DNA from: Xylocopa sonorina
Lineage: Eukaryota > Arthropoda > Insecta > Hymenoptera > Apidae
Direction of reading: 5' to 3'
NCBI RefSeq assembly: GCF_050948175.1
Contig: NW_027490146.1
Coordinates: 620,001-684,000, forward strand
DNA length: 64,000 nt
Both the position numbers and the translations under genes were made by a program. Every line of letters begins with the position of its first letter. Position 1 is the stretch's first letter. Below the pieces are notes generated by a model, which ran no database searches, had not been told where the DNA came from, and saw only the letters and a program-made list of their open reading frames with translations. Below are positions 1-11,930 of the stretch, one piece after another.

Positions 1-206
1 CGCATTTACATTCTCTTGAGAGGAATACGATGTATACATGACACTTCGCAATGAATATTATATCTTATGATGAAACATAGAAATGAGATGCGATATGGCG
101 ATTCAAGAAGCATTAGAACTCTGTTTCGTCGATTCGTAGATATCTGCAAACCTTATTTCCTAGCAAGGAAGTGTCGCATTTACATTCTTTTGAAGTGAAT
201 TCGAGG
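1..206 (+). repeat. 174-bp satellite, orientation A (array enters from the left)
   Basis: Slightly more than one monomer of the tandem satellite. It shows the recurrent blocks CATTTACATTCTTTTGAAGT, GCGATATGGCG and AGACATCTGC-like (here AGATATCTGCAAACC) in the order typical of orientation A. The array ends inside a monomer, directly after GAATTCGAGG, where element Y1 begins. The unit presumably continues to the left of the window. Confidence 0.9.
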
Positions 207-1550
207 TGTCACGTCCGGCGAAACTATTTTCCGTTGCTCCGGAGGCTTTACGACACGATCCTATTTTTCGGTAATTCGGTCCGCGGGAACGCGTTAAGAC
301 CGGGTCCGACAATTTCGGCTGACGCGACACTAGCGAAAACACTCGCGATAATAAGGGAATGACCCTACCTTTCGATGACTTCTCTCTCGATTTGTACGTA
401 GAAACGGCGTGGAGGATCGTTCGCTGGGATCGTAGCGGATTTCGTTCTGTTGGCTGCTACAGAAATCTCGATCAGTCGCCAGCGAAGACGAGGACGGCGG
501 TCGGAATTCAGCGATGATGCTGAATGTGGCAGAATCGGCGTGATGCGTCGTGGTGTCTGGATTGGAGGCGTCGACGGTCGCTTCGAAAAGCGGCGTCTGG
601 ACTGGTGCGAAGGCAGGTCGCTGGTATACGACGACTCTCGGAACACCCTCCAAATATTCACGCACAGGTGATCGTATAAAATTCTTCCTACTCGCACGTC
701 GCGTTCTTCGCAAACCGGAAGCACGATTCATTCACCAGGTTTTTCTGTACTTTCGACTAAGATCTGAAGGATAAGCGGCGGTCTCAACGTCACAAAGCCG
801 ATTTCTATACACCTTCAATTTGATGAAGAGCAACCCCAGTTGTATGGAAGAACCCGTGGAAGAATTCGTAGTTAAATGTAATGTTAAAAGTAGAACTAGT
901 ATTGTTAACACTTGATAAAATTAATGGATGTGGAAATAGTAGACTTGGTAAAAGAACTTGTACTTGGATATAGTAAAAGTAAAAATAAAATATATTCTAG
1001 GTTTAAAGTATACATGAACTGGACCTCCTCGGTTCGCGGGGCGCTACGGTCGCGGAGGCTCGCGGTAGGCAGATCGCGGTCCCGCGAGTGGGGGACTCGC
1101 GTCTCGAGGCGGAGAGCGCGCGGTCCAGCGAGTGGGGACTCGCGGCTCGTGGTGGGGCTAGCGGCGCATGCCGCTGGCAGGACGCATCTTCCTTAGTGTA
1201 ACTTAGATCTAGGAATTCTTATATATGCGTCATGATATGGTATGTATGTCCTAGCTTAGAAGTAATATATAGGTTCTAGCAGATCCTGTTCCCGGAATTG
1301 GAAAAGACCCCATTCAGGTGATGGGCTGCGGCTATGTCTTCCTGCAGGACGGAATCCTCGGTGCGAGGGAGATAGGGCTGCCCGGTGCGAGCGAAACAGG
1401 TATACTCGGCGGTGCGAGCGAGGCAGCGGAACTCGGTGTGAGTGAGCGCGTGCAGGTATGCGCGCGCGAACTCTTCCAGTTGCTGGTTCTGCAGGCGAGT
1501 TTGGATGGTTGCATGCGTCCAGGGGTTGATGCTGGGGGGTGCGAGGTGGT
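207..1550 (-). mobile_element. LTR-like element Y1 (TG...CA repeat, right end truncated)
   Basis: Non-satellite insert starting TGTCACGTCCGGCG. It matches Y2 (36718-37467) in reverse complement over its two outer parts, about 207-262 and 1017-1550. The part between is about 750 bp in Y1 but only about 115 bp of different sequence in Y2. Relative to Y2, roughly 33 bp of the terminal sequence, ending in the expected ACGTCACA, are missing at the right end. The segment 1020-1190 is GC-rich, with several CGCGAGTGGGGACT-like runs. Minus-strand frames at 330-731 carry a basic stretch similar to one in Z2. The TGT...ACA ends and lack of long coding frames suggest a solo LTR or non-autonomous LTR element; the class is inferred. 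Left flank is satellite A, right flank satellite B. Confidence 0.65.
330..731 (-). pseudogene. Basic open frame inside Y1, related to one in Z2
   Basis: A 133-codon open frame on the minus strand near the middle of Y1. Its N-terminal part is rich in Arg and Lys (RRASRKNFIRSPVREY) and aligns without gaps to RRAGRKNFLRRLVREY in Z2 (31515-31814). The DNA around it is also similar: both elements have an ACCGCCGCTTA motif upstream of the frame. An overlapping frame at 365-724 is the same DNA read differently. A basic, proline-rich N-terminal remnant of an element protein such as Gag is possible, but no zinc knuckle or other domain is seen. It could equally be a non-coding conserved part of the element. 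Confidence 0.25.
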
Positions 1551-4500
1551 TCCTTTCTAGGAAATTACGTTCCCAGATATCTCTGTATCGAAGCTATAGA
1601 GTACTAATGCCCCTTAAAACGCCATATCGCATCTCATTTCTATGTTTCGTGATAAGATATAATATTCATTGTTGAGTGTTATCTATACCTCGCATTCACT
1701 TCAAATGAATGTAAATGCGACACTTCCTTGCTAGGAAATAGCGTCTGTAGATGTATCGTCTATGTATCGTAGAAATAGAGTTCTAAAGCTTCTTAAAACG
1801 CGATATCGCATCTCATTTCTATGATTCATGATAAGATATAATATTCAAAGCGAAGTGTCATGTATACCTCGTATTCACTTGAAAGAATGTAAATGCGACT
1901 CTCCCTTGCTAGGAAGTAGCATTTGCAGATGTCTACGTATCGAAGCTATAGAGCTCTAATGCTTCTTAAAACGCGATATCGCATCTTATTTCTATGCCTC
2001 ATGATAAGATATAATATTCAATGGGAAGTATCATCTATACATCGCGTACACTTCAAATGAATGTAAATGCGACACTTCCTTGCTAGGAAATAGCGTTTAC
2101 AGATGTCTACGTATCGAAGCAATAGATTTCTCATGCTTCTTAATACGGGATATCGCATCTCATTTCTATGTTTCATGATAAGATATAATATTCATTGTGG
2201 AGTGTTATGAATACCTCATATTCGCCACAAAGGAATGTAAATGCGACACTTCCTTGCTAGGAAATACGGTTTGCAGATGTCTACGTACCGTAGCGATAGT
2301 GTTCTAATGCTTCTCAAAGCGCGATATCGCAACTCATTTCCATGTTTCATGATAGGATATAATTTTCATTGTGCAGTGTTATGTAAACCTCGTATTCACT
2401 TAAAAAGAGTGTAAATGCGACACTTCCTTGTCAGGTAGTTGTGTATGAAGTAGTCTACGTATCGTAGAAATAGAGTTCTAATGCTTCTCAAAATGCGATA
2501 TCGCATCTCATTTCTATGTCTCATGATGAGATATAATATTCATTGCGGAGTGGCATGTATACCTCGCATACACTTCAAATGAATGTAAATGCGACACATT
2601 CTTGCTAGGAAATGGCGTTTGCAGATGTCTACGTATCGAAGCAATGAATTTCTAATGCTTCTTAAAACGCGATATCGCTCCTCATTTCAATGTTTCATGA
2701 TAAGATGTAATATTCATGGTGGAGTGTTATATATACCTCGTATTCAGTTCAAAAGAATGTACATGCGCCACTTCCTTGCTGGGAAATAGCGTTTGCAGAT
2801 GTCTACGTATCGAAGCAATAGGGTTCTAGTGCTTCTTAAAGAAAGGTATCGCATCTCATTTCTATGTTTCATGATAAGATATAATATTCATTGCGAAGTG
2901 CCATGTATACCTCGCATACACTTCTATTGAATGTACATGCGACACTTCCTTGCTAGGAAATAGCGTTTGCAGATGTCTACGTATCGAAGCAATAGAATTC
3001 TAATGCTTCCTAAATCGCCATATCACATCTCATTTCTTTGTTTCATGATAAGATATAATATTCATTGTGGAGTGTTATGTATACCTCGTATTCACTTCAA
3101 AAGAATGTAAACGCGACACTTCCTTGCCAAGAAATAGTGTTTGCAGATGTCTACGTATCGCAGCATCAGAGTCCTAATGCTTCTCAAAACGCGATATCGC
3201 TACTCATTACCATGTTTCATGATAATATATAGTATTCATTGTGGAGTGTTATGTATACATCGTATTCACTTCAAAAGAATGTAAATGCGACACTTCCCTG
3301 CTAGGAAATAGCGTTTGCAGATGTCTACGTATCGAAGCAATAGGTTTCTAAAGCTTGCTAATTCGCGATATTGCATCTCATATCTATGTTTCATCATAAT
3401 ATATAATATTCATTGCGAAGTGTCATGAATACCACGCATACACTTGAACTGAATGTGAATGCAACAGTTCCTTGACAGGGAATAGCGTTTGCAGATGTCT
3501 ACGTATCGAAGCAATAGAATTCTAATGCTTCTTAATACGTCATATCGCATTTCATTTCTATGTTACATGATAAGACATAATATTCATTGCGAAGTGTCAT
3601 ATATGCCTCGTATTCCTTTCAAAGGAATGTAAATGCGACACGTCCTTGTTAGGGATAGCGTTTGCAGATGTCTACGCATCGAAGCAATAGAATTCTAATG
3701 CTTCTTAAATCGCCATGTTACAACTCATTTCTATGTTTCATGATAAGATATAATTTTCATTGTGGAGTGTTATGTATACCTCGCATACACTTCAAAAGAA
3801 TGTAGATGCGACACTTCCATGCTAGGAAATAGCGTTTGCAGATGTCTACGTATCGTAGCAATAGAATTCTAATGCTTCTTAAAACGCGATATCGCATCTC
3901 ACTGCTATGTTTCATGTTAAGATATAATATTCATTATGGAGTGTTATGTATACCTTGTAGTCACTTCAAAAGAATGTAAATGCGACACTTCCTTGCTAGG
4001 AAATAGCGTTTCCAGATGACTACGTTTCGAAACAATAGAGTTCTAATGATTCGTAGAACGCGATATCGCATCTCACATCTATGTTTCGTGATAAGATATA
4101 ATATTCATTGTGGAGTGTTATGTATACCTGGTATTCACTTCAAGAGAATGTAAATGCGACACTTCCTTGCTAGGAAATATTGTTTGCAGATGTCTACGTA
4201 TCGTAGCAATAGAGTTCTAATGCTTCTTAAAACGCGATATCGCATCTCATATCTGTTTCATGATAAGAAGGAATTATCACTGCGAAGTGTTATGTATACC
4301 TCGTCTACACTTCAAAAGAATGTAAATGTCACACGTCCTTGCTAGGAAATAGCGTTTCCAGATATCTAGGTATCGAAGCAATAGAGTTGTTATGCTTCTT
4401 AAAACGCGATATCGCATCTCATTTCTATGTTTCATGATGTTATATAATATTCACAACGAGGTGTTATGTATACCTCGTCTACACTTCAGAAGAATGTAAA

Positions 4501-5883
4501 TGTCACACGTCCTTGCTAGGAAATAGTGTTTCCAGATGTCTACATATCGAAGTCATAAGGTTCCAATCCTTCTTAAAACGAGATGTCGCATTTCATTCCT
4601 ATGTTTCATGATAAGACATAATATTCATTGCCAAGTGTTGAGTATACCTTGTCTTCACTTCAAAACAATGTAAATGCCACACTTCCTTGCTTGGAAATAG
4701 CGTCTCCAGATGTCTACGTATCGACGCAATAGGGTTCTAATGCTTCTTAAGACGCGATATTGCATCTCATTTCTATGTTTCATGATAAGATGTAGTAGTC
4801 ATTGCGGAGTGTTATGTTTAACTCGTCTACACATTAAAAGCATGTAAATGCCACACTTCCTTGCTAGGAAATAGCGTTTCCAGATGCCTCCGTAACGAAG
4901 CACTGGAATTGTAATGCTTCTTAAAACACGATATAGCACCTCAGTTATATGTTTCACCATAAGATATAATATTCTTTGCGATATGTTACGTATAACTCGT
5001 CTACACTTCAAAAGATTGTAAATTCCACACTTCCTTGCTAGGAAATAGCGTTTCCACATGTCCACGTATCGAAGCAATAGAGTTGTAATGCTTCTTTAAA
5101 CTCGATATCGCATCTCAATTCTATGTTTCATGATAGGAAATAATATTCATTGCGAAGTGTAATGTACACCTCCTCTACACATCAAAGGAATGTAAATGAC
5201 ACACTTCCTTGCTAGGAAATAGCGTTTCCACATGTCTACGTATCGAAGCATTAGTGTTGTAATGGTCCTTAAAACGCGATATCGCATCGCAGTTCTATGT
5301 TTCATAATAAGACATAATATTAATTGCGAAGTGCTATCTGTACCTCGTTGCACTTCAAAAGAATGTAAATGCCACACTTCCTTGCTAGGAAATAGCGTTT
5401 CCAGATGTCTACGTACCGAAGCAATAGTGTTGTAACGCTTCTTAAAACGCGATATCGCATCTCAATTCTGTGTTTCATGATAAGATATAATGTTCATTGC
5501 GAAGTGTTATGCATACGTCGTGTACACTTCAGAAGAATGTAAATGCCACACTTCCTTGCTAGGAAATGCGTTTCCAGATATCTACGTAACGAAGCTAAGG
5601 GTACTAATGCTTCTTAGAATGCGATATCGCATCTCATTTCTATGTTTCATGCTATGATAGAATATTCGGTGATAAGTGATGTGTATACCTCGTCTACACA
5701 ACAAAAGAATGAAAACGCCACAATTCCTTGCTAGGAAAATGCGTTTCCAGATATCTACGTATCGAAGCATTAGAGTTCTAGTGCTTCTAAAACGCAATAT
5801 CGCATCTCATTTCTGGGTTTCAAGATAGGTTATAATATTCATTGCGAAGTATTATGTATATCTCGACTACACCTCCAAAGATA
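1551..5883 (-). repeat. 174-bp satellite array, orientation B
   Basis: About 25 tandem monomers recognised by recurring TTCCTTGCTAGGAAATAGCG, CAGATGTCTACGTATCGAAG, AACGCGATATCGCATCTCAT and GATAAGATATAATATTCATT. The first monomer next to Y1 is atypical (ACGTTCCCAGATATCTCTG), and the same variant occurs next to Y2. From about 4260 rightwards the monomers share a subtype with GTCTACAC instead of ATTCACTT and TTTCCAGATG instead of TTTGCAGATG, so the block holds at least two subfamilies. Open frames at 4799-5435 are repeat by-products. Confidence 0.93.
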
Positions 5884-6220
5884 CTACCCGGTAATTTGCG
5901 GTGTGTTGCGTAGTTTCCCGTAGCCCTTGTTAGTTAAACCCACGTCGAGACCATAAATAAACATGCCGTGACTTCAGTATCTCGCGACCTGAGTGTGCGT
6001 ACTTGGCTAGGCGTAGTCGAGAGGAGAAGCATTTCGATGTTTCAAGGGTTGACCGCCCCAGGGTTCCCGGGGTCGTGTAGCCTATCGCTTTGCTACTTTC
6101 TGAGCAGCTGGCGCCCAAGAAAAGTTGTACGTGAGAGGATACCTTGGAACGATAGATCGCTTTAGATTTAAATACGTTTTACACTTAAAGCATTTAGATA
6201 ATTAACCCCTTCGAGCTTCC
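5884..6220 (-). mobile_element. Fragment X2 of LTR-like family X
   Basis: A 337-bp non-satellite segment whose reverse complement matches about 50395-50735 of element X3 almost throughout. Shared motifs include CTCGAAGGGGTTAATTATCT, CAGCTGCTCAGAAAGTAGCA and GGTCGCGAGATACTGAAGTC. A weaker match exists to X1 at about 46090-46300. Neither TGTGACGG terminus is present, so this is an internal piece. It lies exactly where the satellite changes from B to A; the right junction shares the short string TCC/CC with the satellite motif TTCCTAG. Frames at 5930-6165 show no protein signature. Confidence 0.8.
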
Positions 6221-7270
6221 CTAGGAAGGAAGTGTCGCATTTACATTCTTTTGGAGTGTATACGAGGTATTCATGGCACTTTGTAATGAATATTATACCT
6301 TATCATGAAACATAGATATGAGATGCGATATCCCGTTTTAAGAAGCATGAGAACTCTATTGCTTCGATACGTAGCCATCTGCAAACGCTATTTCCTAGCG
6401 AGGTTGTGTTGCATTTACATTCTTTTGATGTGTAGACGAGAATACATGACACTTCGCAATGAATATTATATCTTATCGTGAAACACAGAAGTGAGATGCG
6501 ATATCGGGTTTTAACAAGCATTAGAACTCTATTGCTACGATACGTAGACATCTGGAAGCGCTACTTCCTAGGAAGGAAGTGTCGCATTTACATTCTCTTG
6601 AAGTGAATACGAGGTATACATGACAGTTCGCAATGAGTATATTATCTTATCATGAAGCGTAGAAATGAGATGCGATATCGCGTTTTGAGAAGCATTAGAA
6701 CTCTATTGCTACGATACGTAGACATCTGCAAATGCTATTTCCTAGCAAGGAATAGTCGCATTTACATTCTTTTGATGTGAATACGAGGTATACATGACAC
6801 TTCGCAATGAATAATATATCTTATAATGAAACATAGAACTGAGATTCGATATCGCGTTTTAAGAAGCATTAGAACTCTATTGCCTCGACGCGCAGACATC
6901 TGCAGACGCTATTTCCTAGCATGGAAGTGTCGCATTTACATTCTTTTGAAGTGAATACGAGGTATACCTGACACTTCGCGATGTATATTATATCTTATCA
7001 CGAAACATATAAAGGAGATGCGATATCGCGATTTAAGTAGCATTAGAACTCTATTGCTACGATACGTAGACATCTGAATACGCCACTTCCTAGCAAGAAA
7101 GTGCCGCATTTACATTCGTTTGGAGGGAATACGAGGTATACATGACACTTCGCAATGAATATTATATCTTATCACGAAACATATAATTGAGATGCGATAT
7201 CTCGTTTTAAGAAGCATTAGGACTCTATTGCTACGATACGTAGACATCTGCGAACGCTATTTCCTAGCAT

Positions 7271-9125
7271 GGGAGTGTGGCATTTACATCCTTTTGAAGT
7301 GAATACGAGGTGTACATGACACTTCGCAATGAACATTGTATCTTATCACGAAACGTAGAAATGCGTTGCGATATCGCGATATAAGTAGCATTAGAACTCC
7401 ATTCCTACGATACGTGGACATCTGAATGCGCTATTTCCTAGCATGGAAGTGTCACACTTACATTCTTTTGATGTGAATACGAGGTATACATGACACTACG
7501 CAATGAATATTATATCTTATCATGAAGCATAGAAATGAGATGCGATATCGCGTTTTGAGAAGCATTAGAACTCTATTGCTGTGATACCTAGGCATCTGCA
7601 AACGCTATGCCCTAGCAAGGAATAGTCGCATTTACATTCTTTTGATGTGAATACGAGGAATACATGACACTTCGAAATGAATATTATATCTTATAATGAA
7701 ACATAGAATTGAGATGCGATATCGCGTTTTAAGAAGCATTAGAACTCTATTGCCTCGACGCGTAGACATCTGCAGACGCTATTTCCTAGCATGGAAGTGT
7801 CGCACTTACGTTCTTTTGAAGTGAATGCGAGGTATACATGACACTTCGCAATGAATATTATATCTTATAATGAAACATAGAATTGAGATTCGATATCGCG
7901 TTTTAAGAAGCATTAGAACTCTATTGCCTCGACGCTTAGACATCTGCAGACGCTATTTCCTAGCATGGAAGTGTCGCATTTACATTCTTTTGAAGTGAAT
8001 ACGAGGTGTACATGACACTCCGCAATGAATATTATGTCTTATCAGGAAACTTAGAAATGAGAGGCGATATCGCGTTTTGAGAAGCATTAGAACTCTATTG
8101 CTACGATACTTAGACATCTGCAATCGCTATTTCCTAGCAACCAATAGACGCATTTACATACTTTTGAAGTGAATTCGAGGTTTACATGACACTTCGGAAT
8201 GAATATTATAACATATCACGAAACATAGAAATGAGATGCGATATCGCGATCTAAGAAGCATTAGAAATCTATTGCTACGACACGTAGGCATCTGCAAACG
8301 CTATGACCTAGCAAGGAATAGTCGCATTTACATTCTTTTGATGTGAATACGAGGTATACATGACACTTCGCAATGAATATTATATCTTATAATGAAACAT
8401 AGAATTGAGATGCGATATCGCGTTTTAAGAAGCATTAGAACTCTATTGCCTCGACGCGTAAACATCTGCAGACGCTATTTCCTAGCATGGAAGTGTCGCA
8501 TTTACATTCGTTTGGAGGGAATACGAGGTATACATGACACTTCGCGATGAATATTGTATCTTATCACGAAACATATAAATGAGATGCGATATCGCGATTT
8601 AAGTAGCATTAGAACTCTATTGCTACGATACGTAGGCATCTGAATACGCCATTTCCTAGCAAGGAAGTGTCGCATTTACATTCGTTTGGAGGGAATACGA
8701 GGTATACATGACACTTCGCAATGAATATTATATCTTATCATGAAACATAGAAGTGAGCTGCGATATCGCATTTTAAGAAGCATTCGAACTCTATTGCCTC
8801 GACGCGTACACATCTGCAGACGCTATTTCCAAGCATGGGAGTGTGGCATTTACATTCTTTTGAAGTGAATACGAGGTGTACATGACACTTCGCAATGAAT
8901 ATTGTATCTTATCACGAAACGTAGAAATGCGTTGCGATATCGCGATATAAGTAGCATTAGAACTCCATTCCTACGATATGTGGACATCTGAATGCGCTAT
9001 TCCTAGCATGGAAGTGTCGCACTTACATTCTTTTGATGTGAATACGAGGTATACATGACACTTCGCAATGAATATTATATCTTATCATGAAGCATAGAAA
9101 TGAGATGCGATATCGCGTTTTGAGA
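7271..9125 (+). repeat. Higher-order repeat, 9 monomers (about 1566 bp)
   Basis: The unusual monomer with GGGAGTGTGGCATTTACAT, followed by one with AAATGCGTTGCGATATCGCG and ACTCCATTCCTACGATA, occurs at 7271 and again at 8837. The spacing of 1566 bp is 9 x 174. The match continues through the next monomer (CATTCTTTTGATGTGAATA at about 7460 and 9025). This indicates duplication of a block of nine monomers. Confidence 0.75.
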
Positions 9126-10190
9126 AGCATTAGAACTCTATTGCTACGATACGTAGACATCTTCAAATGCTATTTCCTAGCAAGGAATAGTCGCATTTAC
9201 ATTCTTTTGAAGTGAATACGAGGTATACATGTCACTTCGCAATGAATATTATATCTTATCATGAAACATAGAAGTGAGATGCGATTTCGCGTTTTAAGAA
9301 GCATTAGGACTCTATGGCCTCGATGCGGAGACATCTGCAAACGCTATTTCCTAGCATGGAAGTGTCGCACTTACATTCTTTTGAAGTGAATACGAGGTAT
9401 ACATGACACTTCGCAATGAATATTATATCTTATCACGAATCATATAAATGAGATGCGATATCGCGATTTAAGTAGCATTGGAACTCTATTGCTACGATAC
9501 GTAGACATCTGCGAACGCTATTTCCTAGGATGGAAACGTCGCATTTACATTGTTTTGAAGTAAATACGAGGTATACATGACACTTCGCAATGAACATTAT
9601 ATCTTATCATGTATCATAAAAGTGAGATGCGATATCGCGTTTTAAGAAGCATTAGAACCCTATTGCCTCGATGCGGAGATATCTGCAAAGGCTATTTCCT
9701 AGCATGGAAATGTCACATTTACATTCTTTTGAAGTGAATACCAGGTGTACATGACACATCCCAATGAATATTATATCTTATCACGAAACATAGAAATGAG
9801 ATGCGATATCGAGATATAAGTAGCATTAGAACTCTATTGCTACCATACGTAGACATCTGAATACGCTATTTCCTAGCAGGGAAGTGTCGCATTTACATTC
9901 GTTTGGAGTGAATACCAGGTATACATGACACTTCGCAATGAATATTATATCTTATCATGAAGCATAGAAATGAGATGCGATATCTCGTTTTGAGAAGTAT
10001 TAGAACTCCATTGCTACGATACGTAGTCATCTGCAAACGCTATTTCCTAGCAAGGAAGATTAGCATTTACATTCTTTTGAAGTGAATACGAGGTATATAT
10101 GACACTTCGCAATGAACATTACATCTTATCATGTAACATAAAAGTGAGATGCGATATCGCGTCTTAAGAAGAATTAGAACCCTATTTCCT

Positions 10191-11930
10191 CGATGCGGAG
10201 ATATCTGCAAACGCTATTTCCTAGCATGGAAGTGTCGCATTTACATTCTTTTGAAGTGAATTCGAGGTATACATGACACTTCGGAATGAATATTATATCT
10301 TATCACGAAACATACAAATGAGATGCGAAATCGCGATTTAAGTAGCATTAGAACTGTATTGCTGCGATACGTAGACATCTGAATACGCTATTTCCCAGCA
10401 AGGAAGTGTCGCATTTACATTCGTTTGGAGTGAATACGAGGTACACCTGACACTTCGCGATGAATATTCTATCTTATCACGAAACATATAAATGAGATGC
10501 GATATCGCGATTTAAGTAGCATTAGAACTCTATTGCTACGATACGTAGACATCTGAATACGCCATTTCCTAGCAAGGAAGTGTCGCATTTACATTCGTTT
10601 GGAGGGAATACGAGGTATACATGACACTTCGCAATGAATATTATATCATATCACGAAACATGGAAATGAGATGTGATATCGCGTTTTAAGAAGCATTAGA
10701 ACTCTATGGCTTCGATGCGGAGACATCTGCAAACGCTATTTCCAAGCATGGAAGTGTCGCACTTACATTCTTTTGAAGTGAATACGAGGTATACATGACA
10801 CTTCGCAATGAATATTATATCTTATCACGACTCATATAAATGAGATGCGATATCGCGATTTAAGTAGCATTGGAACTCTATTGCTACGATACGTAGACAT
10901 CTGCGAACGCTATTTCCTAGGATGGAAACGTCGCATTTACATTGTTTTGAAGTAAATACGAGGTATACATGACACTTCGCAATGAACATTATATCTTATC
11001 ATGTATCATAAAAGTGAGATGCGATATCGCGTTTTAAGAAGCATTAGAACCCTATTTCCTCGATGCGGAGATATCTGCAAACGCTATTTCCTAGCATGGA
11101 AGTGTCGCATTTACATTCTTTTGAAGTGAATTCGAGGTATACATGACACTTCGGAATGAATATTATATCTTATCACGAAACATACAAATGAGATGCGAAA
11201 TCGCGATTTAAGTAGCATTAGAACTGTATTGCTACGATACGTAGACATCTGAATACGCTATTTCCCAGCAAGGAAGTGTCGCATTTACATTCGTTTGGAG
11301 TGAATACGAGGTACACCTGACACTTCGCGATGAATATTATATCTTATCACGAAACATATAAATGAGATGCGATATCGCGATTTAAGTAGCATTAGAACTC
11401 TATTGCTACGATACGTAGACATCTGAATACGCCATTTCCTAGCAAGGAAGTGTCGCATTTACATTCGTTTGGAGGGAATACGAGGTATACATGACACTTC
11501 GCAATGAATATTATATCATATCACGAAACATGGAAATGAGATGTGATATCGCGTTTTAAGAAGCATTAGAACTCTATGGCTTCGATGCGGAGACATCTGC
11601 AAACGCTATTTCCAAGCATGGAAGTGTCGCACTTACAATCTTTTGAAGTGAATACGAGGTATACATGACACTTCGCAATGAATATTATATCTTATCACGG
11701 AACATATAAATGAGATGCGATATCGCGATTTAAGTAGCATTGGAACTCTATTGCTACGATACGTAGACATCTGCGAACGCTATTTCCTAGGATGGAAACG
11801 TCGCATTTACATTGTTTTGAAGTAAATACGAGGTATACATGACACTTCGCAATGAACATTATATCTTATCATGTATCATAAAAGTGAGATGCGATATCGC
11901 GTTTTGAGAAGCATTAGAACCCTATTGCCT
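10191..11930 (+). repeat. Higher-order repeat, two tandem copies of a 5-monomer unit (870 bp)
   Basis: CGATGCGGAG plus its downstream context occurs at 10191 and 11061. The diagnostic variants TTCGAGGTAT (10261/11131) and GTACACCTGA (10441/11311) all repeat at exactly 870 bp, which is 5 x 174. The two copies differ at only scattered bases, for example TATTCTATCTT against TATTATATCTT. A second register of 2262 bp (13 monomers) links the monomers at 9559 and 11821, so duplications of different sizes overlap here. Confidence 0.88.

Noticed and set aside
6100..6120. TGGCGCCCAAGA in X2, resembling a tRNA primer-binding site
   Set aside because: The motif lies about 190 bp inside the repeat in X1 and is not directly after an LTR end (CA). 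X1 and X3 show it changed, so it does not define an LTR boundary.
4799..6551. Many open frames of 60-90 codons in the satellite (also at 14524-14845, 23454-23702, 27342-28618, 33478-33699 and others)
   Set aside because: They recur wherever the monomer lacks a stop in one frame and have the same translated repeat (MSTYRSN..., MKHRNEMRYR..., KRYFLARKC). They arise on either strand and vary in phase with indels, so they reflect the 174-bp repeat and not a gene family.
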